This document shows, piece by piece, positions 1 to 7,846 of a stretch of 23,386 nucleotides of DNA (within the stretch, counting starts at the first letter, position 1; each line of letters begins with the position of its first letter). The position numbers and the translations under genes were made by a program. The stretch spans positions 1-23,386 of IMG/VR virus record IMGVR_UViG_3300020411_000882. One strand, written 5' to 3'. This stretch comes from a virus. The notes below the pieces were generated by a model that was not told where the DNA came from, made no database searches, and worked only from the letters and a program-made list of their open reading frames with translations.

Positions 1-119
1 GCCTTTAACAAAACATTGTAAGTTAAAGGTATATCATTATTACTGGGTTCGTAACCTTCGTCATCAAAACAAACGGCAGGATCAGGAAGTTCCACACCGT
101 GGTTTGTTATGCTATCCAC
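1..119 (-). CDS. partial virion gene downstream of portal (5' end only)
   Basis: A reading frame opens with GTG at 119 on the minus strand and stays open to the window edge (39 codons). It begins MDSITNHGVELPDP. An in-frame TAG lies four codons upstream, so GTG 119 is the earliest possible start, and the other two minus frames close quickly. It overlaps the portal stop codon by 8 nt, like other tightly coupled junctions in this genome. Its place after small terminase, large terminase and portal suggests a scaffold, capsid or connector protein, but the product is not recognisable from this much sequence. Confidence 0.5.
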   Translation of the reverse strand, partial: MDSITNHGVELPDPAVCFDDEGYEPSNNDIPLTYNVLLK

Positions 120-3100
120 TCTGTTGTTTCTCTAAATTATTAATGTAAGCTAATGTTGCTTTGTTCCTTTTGGTTAAAAATTTATCACCAGATTTTCTTT
201 GATATTCTTTTCTTGCTTTATCGTAATCTTTATTTACGATTGCATCTGTAAAGTTTGGAAATTTCTTAATTGACCCAACATTGTATGTATAATCAGCTAA
301 TAAAGCTATCTCGGCTTCTGACAATTTACTAGGATCATAACCCATATCAACCAAATCTTTTTCTGTTTTAACAATAGAATCAGCAAAAACTTTAGTGAAT
401 AATCTATTCTGTTGCTCATCTGTTAACTTTATATTTTTATTTTTTTTTGTAAAAGCCGTAGCTTCTTTACCAGATAAACCAGCAGCTTGAGATAATGTTA
501 TAGCAACATCTTCTGCTACTCCTACATCCATTAGTGTATCCTTAATTTCATTAGATGTCTTTTCTTTCATGTCGTATCCTAAACCAATCGTTACTCCACT
601 CGTTGGTGTAGGATGATGTGGTTTTGTACTGTTAGGGCCAATCTCTTGATTATAAGTTAGATCACCTAATTCTTTCATTCTTAACATTTCTTGTAACTCC
701 TTTTCTTGTCTTTCTATTTCAGATATTTTTTCAACCTCTTCTTCAGTTTCAATAATATCTTTTCGTTCAACTGGGATAATTGGTGCTTTAGCCATTTCTC
801 TTTCAGCCGCCTCTTTCTCCATTTGTTCTCTAATGGCTTTCTGAGGGTCTATCCTTTGAGCTTCAAAGGCTTGTTCTAAAAAACCTTTAGGTTGAGTAAT
901 CGGTTGCTTAACGGCAAGGTCGGCTGCTTGTTTAAACTCCTCGGCTGATGCTTGAGCTACCGATGATGGTTGGGCGGCTCTGGCTTGTTCAACGAATCCT
1001 CCCTCTTGAAACTTTTGTTTATCAACTAATTTTAAAAGATCCATTACCACTTTAGCTGTAAGGTTGTCGTTTTTTTCTTTTTTACTTTCTTCAATCTTAG
1101 CGGCTTCAACCATGGCATCTATATTAATTTTCTTTTCTTCAAGAGCGAGTTCTTTATCCTCACGTTCTTTTCTATTTATAACCGATTGTTTTTGTATGTC
1201 TAGGTTTTGTTGCTCGATACTGTCTACTCCTCCTTGCGCTGCTAACTGGTTCGCTGTGAGAATCTGTTTGGCTGACTCTGCCATTATCATAGTTAGACTA
1301 GCGCCTTGGTCAACTTGACCCTCTTGCGCTTTCATGAGTCCACCCATCTGTTCTTGGAATCGTAGAACCATATGTTCTCGTACGTTAGCCATTAATATTG
1401 GTTCAACCATTTTCATAATTGGATTGGCACCATTGAGCGGGTCTTGCAAGTAAGCAGTCTTCACGGCGATGTGAGCATCGTGGTCTTGTCCTGGAAAAGC
1501 TTTGATCGGCTGTCCACGTGTAGCTGACATGATATCGGCGAGAGGGTCCTGTTGCATCCCTTGTTTGGGTGTATTGATGAACCTATCGGGATTATCAACA
1601 TTAGCTGCGGCAAGTACCGCTTTATTTATCTCTGGCATATTGAAAGTTCCTGGTGGTGACTGCGAAGCCAACTGTAACATCAGTTGAGCTTGGGCGAGTC
1701 TGTGTGAGTTCGATGGTATGTTCGGATCACTAACAGGAACCACGTCGACACGTCCATCGAAATCTTGCTTGAATATCTCGGCAGACTGTCCTATAATGTC
1801 ATAAGGATAAGCTGTTGGTAAAAACTCATGGTTTATTCTAGCTAATATTTTAAACTCGTCCTTCTGGGACTTGTGGAGTCGTTTGTGAATTGCTGAAAAG
1901 AACTTACCCGATGCTTCTAATAATGCTAATGTCGTGCCAACCGGACCATAGTTCGTTGCGTCAGACACTACTTGATCTGTCGTGTCAGCAAATTTCTGGC
2001 CGGCAGTGGCTACAAAGCCTAACATCTGATAGAGAGTCTGAGATGGTTCTTTATACGGAAGAGGAACTATGGACTTGCCCAAGTCTAAACCCGTTGACTC
2101 AACATCACGAAACTCTCCCGGCATTATCGGAGAATTATCGCCGACAACTCTGACACCTCTGGCTTTAAAACCACCTGGTAAATTAGAGAACTGACCTGCA
2201 TCTATTAGTGCTCTCATTGCGGCTGTAGCTGACATTGTTAGATTACCAAGGAAATGAATTAACCCTAGTCCGTAAAATCCAAAACCAGGTACAAACTTAT
2301 AACTAACAAAGTGTTCTCTCTTTACAAATCGTGGATCTCCATCATTCCAGTTACGACGAATGCTAAGAACTTTCTTTGAACTTTTATCAACCGTAACGAT
2401 GTACGGATAAGCTACACCTGTCGGACTGTTGAAGGGTTCTGGTAAATCTAAATACAGATGTTGTTCAAGGAGTTGGTAGCTTGGGTCATATGGGTTTTCA
2501 TCGTATGCCGATAGTCCCATAATCTGTTCTGCTTTAGATGTGATTGATCCTCTGTCTGTTTGTTCGGGATCACCAAGATCAATTTCACTATACATACCCG
2601 CATCCATATCTTTTCGTAAATCATTTTCGCTACGATAAATAACATGAGTGTATCTATCAGCACGTCTAAGATCAGAAACAAGATTAGATACGTGAAACTG
2701 GTCAATAGGTATGAACTCTGATATTGGTCGTCCTAATGTTTCATCATAATAAACTTTCTTAACTGCCGTACCGATTAACGGTAGGTGAAATAACATTTTC
2801 TCAAACTCATCGAAATACTCTGGCATCTCTTCAGTAAGTTGATAGTTCATAAAGTCTTTCACACGTTGCGCTTGTTTTTCTTTCTCTGGACTTTGTGCGC
2901 CAACTATCTGAGTCTTAACTGGACCTTTACTTGGAAATAATTCTTGTGATGCCTTTGATTGAAACTTAACGGCATTCTCAATAATTAATGGGTGGGTAGC
3001 TGTACATGCACCATCAAATGGTTCTGTTGTTTCTTCTAGTTTAAGTCCGAGTAAATCAAAGCCTCGTTCAAATGTTTGCTCCCACTCTTCTCTTGATTCT

Positions 3101-3399
3101 TTGTCTGATTGATAGTTATCTAAAACTGTAGTGGATATTTCTTCGAGTTGGTCTTCTTCCATCAAGTCAGCAAGGTTCATGTAAAAGTCCTCACTAATAG
3201 AGGCTAACATCTTACCACTGTCTTCATTCAAAGCCATCTCAACTTCACCCGTTGTTGGGTCTACATTGACAGCTAAATCTTCTTCTTGTTCTTCATTTAT
3301 ATTTACATCAATACCTAAAGCTTCAGACTGTGTATTAAGCTTGTCTTTAGCTACATCAATTGGTGCCGTTATGTCATTGGGATTCTTTTCTATTGCCAT
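112..3399 (-). CDS. portal protein with C-terminal pesticin-like muramidase domain
   Basis: At 1095 residues it is far longer than a usual portal (roughly 500-750). Residues about 60-650 look like the portal of podovirus-type phages, the dodecameric ring through which DNA is packaged and ejected; it directly follows the large terminase gene. Residues about 700-910 are charged and helix/coiled-coil prone (QKQSVINRKEREDKELALEE and similar). Residues about 915-1095 look like a lysozyme domain of the pesticin/GH24-like type: Glu919, then SGVTIGLGYD with Thr937 and Asp943. The Thr-to-Asp spacing of six matches the pesticin catalytic pair, and a helical region around ALLADYTYNVG resembles lysozyme cores. 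The frame is continuous, with no sign of a frameshift. ATG 3399 begins 2 nt after the terL stop with no strong ribosome binding site, suggesting translational coupling. The portal call rests on position and overall similarity; the muramidase call rests on the motif. Confidence 0.8.
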   Translation of the reverse strand: MAIEKNPNDITAPIDVAKDKLNTQSEALGIDVNINEEQEEDLAVNVDPTTGEVEMALNEDSGKMLASISEDFYMNLADLMEEDQLEEISTTVLDNYQSDKESREEWEQTFERGFDLLGLKLEETTEPFDGACTATHPLIIENAVKFQSKASQELFPSKGPVKTQIVGAQSPEKEKQAQRVKDFMNYQLTEEMPEYFDEFEKMLFHLPLIGTAVKKVYYDETLGRPISEFIPIDQFHVSNLVSDLRRADRYTHVIYRSENDLRKDMDAGMYSEIDLGDPEQTDRGSITSKAEQIMGLSAYDENPYDPSYQLLEQHLYLDLPEPFNSPTGVAYPYIVTVDKSSKKVLSIRRNWNDGDPRFVKREHFVSYKFVPGFGFYGLGLIHFLGNLTMSATAAMRALIDAGQFSNLPGGFKARGVRVVGDNSPIMPGEFRDVESTGLDLGKSIVPLPYKEPSQTLYQMLGFVATAGQKFADTTDQVVSDATNYGPVGTTLALLEASGKFFSAIHKRLHKSQKDEFKILARINHEFLPTAYPYDIIGQSAEIFKQDFDGRVDVVPVSDPNIPSNSHRLAQAQLMLQLASQSPPGTFNMPEINKAVLAAANVDNPDRFINTPKQGMQQDPLADIMSATRGQPIKAFPGQDHDAHIAVKTAYLQDPLNGANPIMKMVEPILMANVREHMVLRFQEQMGGLMKAQEGQVDQGASLTMIMAESAKQILTANQLAAQGGVDSIEQQNLDIQKQSVINRKEREDKELALEEKKINIDAMVEAAKIEESKKEKNDNLTAKVVMDLLKLVDKQKFQEGGFVEQARAAQPSSVAQASAEEFKQAADLAVKQPITQPKGFLEQAFEAQRIDPQKAIREQMEKEAAEREMAKAPIIPVERKDIIETEEEVEKISEIERQEKELQEMLRMKELGDLTYNQEIGPNSTKPHHPTPTSGVTIGLGYDMKEKTSNEIKDTLMDVGVAEDVAITLSQAAGLSGKEATAFTKKNKNIKLTDEQQNRLFTKVFADSIVKTEKDLVDMGYDPSKLSEAEIALLADYTYNVGSIKKFPNFTDAIVNKDYDKARKEYQRKSGDKFLTKRNKATLAYINNLEKQQSG

Positions 3400-3401
3400 A
3401 A

Positions 3402-4943
3402 TTAATTAGATACCTTCCAGTAGGTTGCCTTATTTTTTTTATAAGTATTGTCATTATCACTATAATACGGATCATGGGGATGTTGCAAGTGCCAAGAATC
3501 TTTCATATAGTGTATCGCCATTACCATCGCATCCACTTGGTCATCATGTGCCGCATTCGGAAAACTGACGGCTTCATCAAATAATGTTTGTGCCCACAGT
3601 TTATTTGGCAACCATACTCGACCTGACTCTACCAAGGGTGAGGCAGCATAGGCTCTCGCTACTTTATCACGATCAGGAGTATATTCAAGTATTGGTAATC
3701 CTGCTCGTCTTAAATCTTGTATCAACGATTGCCCACTGGCTTTCTTCTCTATTATTATAATGTCTGGGTCGTGTTCATCAAATGCATCTTGTGCATTACT
3801 TCGTAACTCTGGATATTCAAATCGACTGCGAACATTACCTAATAAAATTAAATTACCGATATCTCGTTCAACTCCTTCACTATCAGTTTCAGTTGTAACA
3901 AAGATACCCCATGTTTGAATGACACTATAATCTGCCGTTGTTCTTGTTGAGAATGCTGTGTCCATAGTCTGTATTATAAAATCACACTGTGGTGGTTCTT
4001 CTTCATCCCAAATTCTAAACCACGACTTTTTAAGAATACCACCTTCGTCTGGTACTGGGTTCTGCATATACAATGATTCCCAATATCGTGAACCGTTGTG
4101 TCTACGAATTTCTGCTTCATCATTCTCTAATATTTCTTTTGGTTTCCATTCTGGAAAGTATGACTCACCAACTGGTAGGTTAAGAATTTTACTACTACTA
4201 TCATCAACCCATGCAGGTATTCGTATAACTTCCCAGTTCATAGCTCTATCTGTACCGTCACCTTGACTGGATAATAACCAACCACAAATATCATCCTCGT
4301 GATATCGTGTGTTAATAATAACAATAGAGCCGTTCGGCATAAGTCTTGTTCGTAAACCAGCAGGATACCATTCTTTAATGTAACGACGACCCGCTTCACT
4401 AAAGGCATCTTCCTCTGACATTACGTCATCAAGTAAAGCTACATGTGCACCACGACCAGCTATCTGTGTTCGTACACCTGCTGCTACATACACACCGTTC
4501 TTATTTGTTTGCCATTTACCCGCAGCTCTAACATCAGATCGTAACTTGACTCCTTCAAATATTGACTGATAGTCTTGGTCATTTACCACATCTCTTACAC
4601 TTCTACCAAAGTCAGAGGCTAATTGATCACTGTGTGATACCGATAGTATCTCATGATTGGGGTGGCGACCTAGATACCAAGCGGGAAATAGTTTAGAACA
4701 GATTAAAGATTTAGAACTACGTGGTGGTAAGAACACCATCAATCTTTTAATAGAACCTTCTTCGACTTGTTGTAGTTTTTTACTGATAACATCTATGTGT
4801 TTACCCATTTTAAAGTCAGCAACAAGCTTTGGGGCAAAGGCTTCTATGAATCCAGAGAAATTATCACGAACATTTTGGAATGCAAGGTGACGAAGCTTGG
4901 CAATATCCTCGTCGCTTATAGATTCATTACTTTTTAGGGTCAT
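3402..4943 (-). CDS. terL: terminase large subunit (packaging ATPase-nuclease)
   Basis: A 513-residue protein that powers DNA packaging into the prohead and cuts concatemers. Visible parts in order: an ATPase Walker A-type loop LPPRSSKS (Lys78), Walker B VALLDDVMS, coupling motif IINTRYHEDD, then a RuvC-like nuclease domain with acidic positions in QTMDTAFSTRTTADYSV, DIIIIEKKASG and AAHDDQVDAM. Length is normal for the family. A longer TTG start at 4973 exists, but ATG 4943 is preferred: it overlaps the small terminase end by 17 nt instead of 47. It lies between the small terminase and portal genes in one minus-strand operon. The P-loop lacks the glycine normally before Lys-Ser (Ser77-Lys-Ser), a variation on the PPRHGKS-type loop. 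Confidence 0.93.
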   Translation of the reverse strand: MTLKSNESISDEDIAKLRHLAFQNVRDNFSGFIEAFAPKLVADFKMGKHIDVISKKLQQVEEGSIKRLMVFLPPRSSKSLICSKLFPAWYLGRHPNHEILSVSHSDQLASDFGRSVRDVVNDQDYQSIFEGVKLRSDVRAAGKWQTNKNGVYVAAGVRTQIAGRGAHVALLDDVMSEEDAFSEAGRRYIKEWYPAGLRTRLMPNGSIVIINTRYHEDDICGWLLSSQGDGTDRAMNWEVIRIPAWVDDSSSKILNLPVGESYFPEWKPKEILENDEAEIRRHNGSRYWESLYMQNPVPDEGGILKKSWFRIWDEEEPPQCDFIIQTMDTAFSTRTTADYSVIQTWGIFVTTETDSEGVERDIGNLILLGNVRSRFEYPELRSNAQDAFDEHDPDIIIIEKKASGQSLIQDLRRAGLPILEYTPDRDKVARAYAASPLVESGRVWLPNKLWAQTLFDEAVSFPNAAHDDQVDAMVMAIHYMKDSWHLQHPHDPYYSDNDNTYKKNKATYWKVSN

Positions 4944-5652
4944 TGTTTGACGATACGACTTTGAGACCTGCAATTTTTACCAGTCTTTCCACGTCTTTCT
5001 TCTTATCACCACTCTCAAAGCCAGTTGTCTTTACAGTCTGCTCTACTTTATCTACAAACATGCCTAAATGTTTAGCAATATGTTCCATAGATTTGTTTGC
5101 ATTTGTAAAATCACTGTCTTGCATAGCTTCATTGTAAACTTTTGCTAGTCTTTCAAGAACTTTTTCTTTTGTCCACGTAATTTTAGTTACAGCTTCGTCT
5201 TGATACTCTTTAATTCTCTCCATAACCTTTTCATTTTTCATAATTACTCTAGCTTTGGCTCTTGTTCGTGCATCATTCTTGTCTGGTTGGTACCCTGCGG
5301 CTAAATATGCCTTGACTTCGTCCCCATGACCAGCAAATTCCATGCAAAATTTCTCTTGCATAGCTGTGAGTCCACGAAATGTAGGAACTTTTACGTTATT
5401 ATTTTCTGGTTTTTCTAACATTCTCTTTTCATACTCCTCTGGGTTGTGTTTTTGTATCCGTCTTAGTCTTCGGCGCTCTAATTCTTTCTGTATTTCTCTT
5501 AATTCTTCACCACCTCCATATATTCTCGCCTCTCTTTTAACTTTATGCAAGTTAATTAGCTCTTCTTCTGTCATTTTACCGTAGAGAATATGTACTTTCT
5601 TCTTTGTCATAGTCTTAAAAACTTTGAAGGGAGGATAATAACCCACAACCAT
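4927..5652 (-). CDS. terS: terminase small subunit
   Basis: A 241-residue protein. The region around residues 105-150 is a Terminase_2-type small subunit: MQEKFCMEFAGHGD, then AYLAAGYQPDKNDARTRAKA, then IMKNEKVMERIKEYQ, a helix-turn-helix fold that recognises phage DNA and hands it to the large subunit. The N-terminal third is unusually charged (ELREIQKELERRRLRRIQK, probably helical); the C-terminal part is Lys-rich. ATG 5652 is preferred over GTG 5655 because AAGG lies five bases upstream; a later ATG at codon 15 is also possible. It is the first gene of the minus-strand packaging operon and lies downstream of the promoter at 5759-5787. Confidence 0.85.
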   Translation of the reverse strand: MVVGYYPPFKVFKTMTKKKVHILYGKMTEEELINLHKVKREARIYGGGEELREIQKELERRRLRRIQKHNPEEYEKRMLEKPENNNVKVPTFRGLTAMQEKFCMEFAGHGDEVKAYLAAGYQPDKNDARTRAKARVIMKNEKVMERIKEYQDEAVTKITWTKEKVLERLAKVYNEAMQDSDFTNANKSMEHIAKHLGMFVDKVEQTVKTTGFESGDKKKDVERLVKIAGLKVVSSNNDPKK

Positions 5653-5758
5653 CACTCCCTTCTCTTCATATACCAGGATTCCAAAGCTGTAGGAGACAAA
5701 TGAAGCTTAAAACTTAGTCAAATTAGGACATAACTAAGTGGATTCGACTGGTAGGAAT

Positions 5759-5787
5759 AATATAAACGACTAATTGACAATATGCAA
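5759..5787 (-). promoter_or_regulatory. sigma70-like promoter for the packaging/structural operon
   Basis: Read on the minus strand, TTGCAT (5782-5787) is followed after 17 bp by TATATT (5759-5764). The -10 box matches five of six consensus bases, the -35 three of six. The start would lie near 5752, leaving a leader of about 100 nt before terS. A 7-bp inverted repeat (ACTTAGT 5712-5718, ACTAAGT 5733-5739) falls in that leader. It overlaps the plus-strand promoter at 5774-5802. Confidence 0.5.
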
Positions 5788-5802
5788 GTGATTGTTTATG
5801 AT
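5774..5802 (+). promoter_or_regulatory. near-consensus sigma70 promoter for the methyltransferase pair
   Basis: TTGACA (5774-5779) is a perfect -35 box. After 17 bp comes TATGAT (5797-5802), one mismatch from the -10 consensus. Initiation is expected around 5809-5810, which coincides with an in-frame ATG of the methyltransferase. Confidence 0.75.
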
Positions 5803-5809
5803 CCAGTTT

Positions 5810-6409
5810 ATGAGACCCGAAGAGTTTTTGTACCAACCCATGGTTCTTTTAGACCATCGAGTGATGGAATATCAGTTCTGTATGCAAAACATTCAAAATC
5901 CTAAAGGACATTACATGGAGTTTGGTGTGTTTGAAGGTAAGTCTATAAATTATCTAGCCAGTCTAAATAAGAAAGTAACCTTTCATGGTTTCGATAGCTT
6001 TGAAGGATTACCTGAACAATGGTTTATGGGTCATAAAGTTATTGAGAAGGGACACTTTGCCGTATCAGAATTACCTCAAGTTGTGCCTAATGTTGTCTTA
6101 CATGAAGGATGGTTTGAAGATACGATACCTACTTGGAAAAAAGACCACACAGGACACATATCATTTATCAATATCGATTGCGATTTATATAAGTCTACGC
6201 AAACAATTCTATCACTACTTAATGATCAGATTGTTAGTGGTACCTTATTGCGCTTTGATGATCTTCTGCCCTCCCACATATCCCCATATCCAAAGTGGGA
6301 GGAGGGAGAATGGAAAGCTTTAAGTGAATGGTGTCTAAAGTTTAAACGTAAAGTCATACCTATGGCTCGTTCTTGGAAACAAGGATGTATTATGAAAGTA
6401 GATGTATAA
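5810..6409 (+). CDS. TylF/MycF-like SAM-dependent methyltransferase
   Basis: About 199 residues from ATG 5810. A class I methyltransferase fold is visible: the SAM-binding loop MEFGVFEGKSINYL (Glu37, Gly39, Gly43), a second strand FHGFDSFEGLP, and INIDCDLYKST, which resembles the metal-binding aspartate region of macrocin O-methyltransferase (TylF) relatives. Such enzymes methylate small hydroxylated or sugar substrates; the phage substrate is unknown and could be a glycan. The frame extends upstream to TTG 5792 and ATG 5798, but a near-consensus promoter predicts a transcript beginning at about 5809-5810, so the ATG at 5810 would be leaderless; ATG 5840 and 5864 are the alternatives. It overlaps the next methyltransferase by 1 nt, so the two are probably co-translated. 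Confidence 0.75.
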   Translation: MRPEEFLYQPMVLLDHRVMEYQFCMQNIQNPKGHYMEFGVFEGKSINYLASLNKKVTFHGFDSFEGLPEQWFMGHKVIEKGHFAVSELPQVVPNVVLHEGWFEDTIPTWKKDHTGHISFINIDCDLYKSTQTILSLLNDQIVSGTLLRFDDLLPSHISPYPKWEEGEWKALSEWCLKFKRKVIPMARSWKQGCIMKVDV

Positions 6410-7071
6410 TGGTAGAACGTATTATGGATCCTAATAATATTAGGGCCGATCATTTAGAACGATATAACTTTGCCGTCAAGAAATTAAAGGATCTCAAACC
6501 TGAAAACATTTTAGATATTGGTTGTGGTATTGGGTATGGTTCCGTGATTATGCATAACTTATTATGCGCCTCGATTGACTGCATTGATAAATCAACAGAA
6601 GCGCATGACGTATTTGAAGAAGCTTTTAGCCGTGATGTCGGTAAGGTTAACTACATTGTCACTGACATTACCAAGTTGGATCCACACACGTTAAGACCCG
6701 TCTATGATGCTGTCGTATCGTTTGAGTTTATTGAACACATACCACCAGAGTTGGCGCAAGATGTATTTGACCTGGCTGCGGAGAAGTCCGATATATTTAT
6801 AGTGTCGTCTCCGAACGAATGTGTACGACCCCACCAACTACCACCAATCAATGAGTTTCATTATAAGCATTACACCCCAGCCGAGTTTGAGGCTATGGGT
6901 AAACAAGCAGGATTTACAGATGTAGAATTCTTTTGCCAGACTAGTGGTAAACACTACACGGTAAGACCCGGCTTAGAGCAAGGGAAGTTTATGATCGGTG
7001 TCTTTACAAAGGCTAAAGTTTTAGGTGGGGGTATGGGTACCCTAGATTTACAAGTAAGGGGTCATATTTGA
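6409..7071 (+). CDS. class I SAM-dependent methyltransferase
   Basis: 220 residues from ATG 6409, which overlaps the previous stop (TAATG). The SAM-binding motif I is ILDIGCGIGYGS (about residues 34-45), with a following acidic strand IDCIDKS and a motif IV-like segment DAVVSFEFIEHIP (around residue 100), as in Methyltransf_11/25-type enzymes. The end of the domain has YKHYTPAEFEAMGKQAGF, usual in small-molecule or glycan methyltransferases. No DNA-methylase catalytic motif (DPPY or PCQ) is present, so DNA is an unlikely substrate. It is the second gene of the two-gene unit and is followed by the terminator at 7149-7186. The 13 codons open upstream of ATG 6409 lie inside the first gene and are unlikely to be used. 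Confidence 0.75.
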   Translation: MVERIMDPNNIRADHLERYNFAVKKLKDLKPENILDIGCGIGYGSVIMHNLLCASIDCIDKSTEAHDVFEEAFSRDVGKVNYIVTDITKLDPHTLRPVYDAVVSFEFIEHIPPELAQDVFDLAAEKSDIFIVSSPNECVRPHQLPPINEFHYKHYTPAEFEAMGKQAGFTDVEFFCQTSGKHYTVRPGLEQGKFMIGVFTKAKVLGGGMGTLDLQVRGHI

Positions 7072-7148
7072 AAATCTGCTCATTTTATCTATGGTAGACA
7101 CAATATATAAAAGCTGCTGCACGGTGTAATTTTTCCGTCCCCCATAGC

Positions 7149-7186
7149 AAAAAGACCTCCCCCCATCTCTGAGAGGAAGTCTTTTT
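7149..7186. terminator. bidirectional intrinsic terminator between convergent genes
   Basis: AAAAAGAC (7149-7156) pairs with GTCTTTTT (7179-7186), extended by TCC/GGA after one mismatch, giving a stem of about 11 bp and a C-rich loop. The T-run on the right serves plus-strand transcripts (methyltransferases) and the A-run on the left serves minus-strand transcripts (gene 7206-7694). The rest of 7072-7205 shows nothing else. Confidence 0.8.
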
Positions 7187-7205
7187 AAAAAGTCAAGCTA
7201 ATTAT

Positions 7206-7694
7206 TTATTTATCTAAAACGCCTTCTTTTAATTGTCTAATTACTTGGTTGACAATTTCTGAAGTATCTAGATTAGGTGGAGTCCAATTAGCAGTAGGAC
7301 TACTAGCCACGTTGGTATTAGGTGGCACGTCCTTAAGCTTTTCGATTCCGTGACCATTAGATAAAGCTTTTCCTAAAGCCATAATACCTTGATAATTGAT
7401 ATTAGTTTTTGGAGTCTCAAGCTTAGTAAAAAACTTTTGCCAATTGGTGAAACTCATAGCCTTGTTTAACTGACTTGCAAATAAAACCAAGTTATTATTA
7501 GAACCGACAAAATCCCAACTAAAGAAGTCGTATTTGTCAGATTTTGTTTTAAATGGGTCGTCAAAACTTGCCAAAAGTTTTTTATGATTTAGTTGATTTA
7601 AAAAAACCTTGGCTTTTCCTATGCTAATAATTGCATAGCCATTAACAGACTCAGTTTTTATAGATTCAGTTTTTACTGTTTCTTTTTTAGTCAT
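7206..7694 (-). CDS. hypothetical protein, lone minus-strand gene facing the control region
   Basis: 162 residues, product not recognised. The N-terminus is a Lys/Thr/Glu-rich stretch with an internal repeat (VKTESIKTESV), followed by GYAIISIGKAKVFLNQL and an apparently globular middle; the C-terminus is Pro/Asn-rich and then helical (SEIVNQVIRQLKEGVLDK). No membrane segment, Cys cluster or clear helix-turn-helix is visible. AAAGGA lies 8 nt before ATG 7694, a good ribosome binding site. It is flanked by a terminator on one side and a promoter with operator-like dyads on the other, so it is an independent, probably regulated unit. A regulator role is possible from position alone. Confidence 0.7.
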   Translation of the reverse strand: MTKKETVKTESIKTESVNGYAIISIGKAKVFLNQLNHKKLLASFDDPFKTKSDKYDFFSWDFVGSNNNLVLFASQLNKAMSFTNWQKFFTKLETPKTNINYQGIMALGKALSNGHGIEKLKDVPPNTNVASSPTANWTPPNLDTSEIVNQVIRQLKEGVLDK

Positions 7695-7727
7695 TTTTTA
7701 CATCCTTTGTAAAGGTTAATATTCTAA

Positions 7728-7744
7728 TTTAGAACCATTCTAAA
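7728..7744. promoter_or_regulatory. operator-like dyad, copy 1
   Basis: TTTAGAA-CCA-TTCTAAA is a perfect 7+7 inverted repeat with a 3-bp centre. It shares its left arm with an overlapping dyad TTCTAA-T-TTAGAA (7722-7734). It lies between the minus-strand promoter and the start of gene 7206-7694. A near-identical 15-bp copy occurs at 7847-7861, so a dimeric repressor site is likely. Confidence 0.5.
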
Positions 7745-7750
7745 CTAGGT

Positions 7751-7770
7751 TTGTGGGGACTAATCCACAA
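7751..7770. promoter_or_regulatory. operator-like dyad over the predicted start of the minus-strand transcript
   Basis: TTGTGG (7751-7756) and CCACAA (7765-7770) form a perfect 6+6 inverted repeat around an 8-bp centre. It sits at the expected initiation point of the promoter at 7775-7802. It could equally be a small hairpin in the transcript leader. Confidence 0.4.
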
Positions 7771-7774
7771 TTTT

Positions 7775-7802
7775 AGCCTAACAAATTCCAACTAATAGTC
7801 AA
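7775..7802 (-). promoter_or_regulatory. promoter for gene 7206-7694
   Basis: On the minus strand TTGACT (7797-7802) is followed after 16 bp by TAGGCT (7775-7780). The -35 is five of six, the -10 only three of six, consistent with a weak or activated promoter. The predicted start falls near 7768, inside the dyad at 7751-7770. Confidence 0.45.
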
Positions 7803-7810
7803 GCCTATTC

Positions 7811-7840
7811 TTGAAAGCCTTGCTCACCGTGGCTTTCCAA
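7811..7840. repeat. imperfect inverted repeat
   Basis: TTGAAAGCC (7811-7819) faces GGCTTTCCAA (7831-7840), complementary apart from a one-base bulge, with an 11-nt loop. CCTTG (7818-7822) and CAAGG (7838-7842) give an alternative pairing. It lies just upstream of the minus-strand -35 box. Function unknown. Confidence 0.4.
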
Positions 7841-7846
7841 GGTTGT

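Noticed and set aside
4944-4973. TTG start for the large terminase, adding ten residues
   Set aside because: No ribosome binding site and a larger overlap with terS; ATG 4943 fits better.
5782-5904. A 40-codon frame starting ATG 5782 ahead of the TylF-like gene
   Set aside because: It overlaps the methyltransferase in another frame, has no ribosome binding site and begins inside the promoter.
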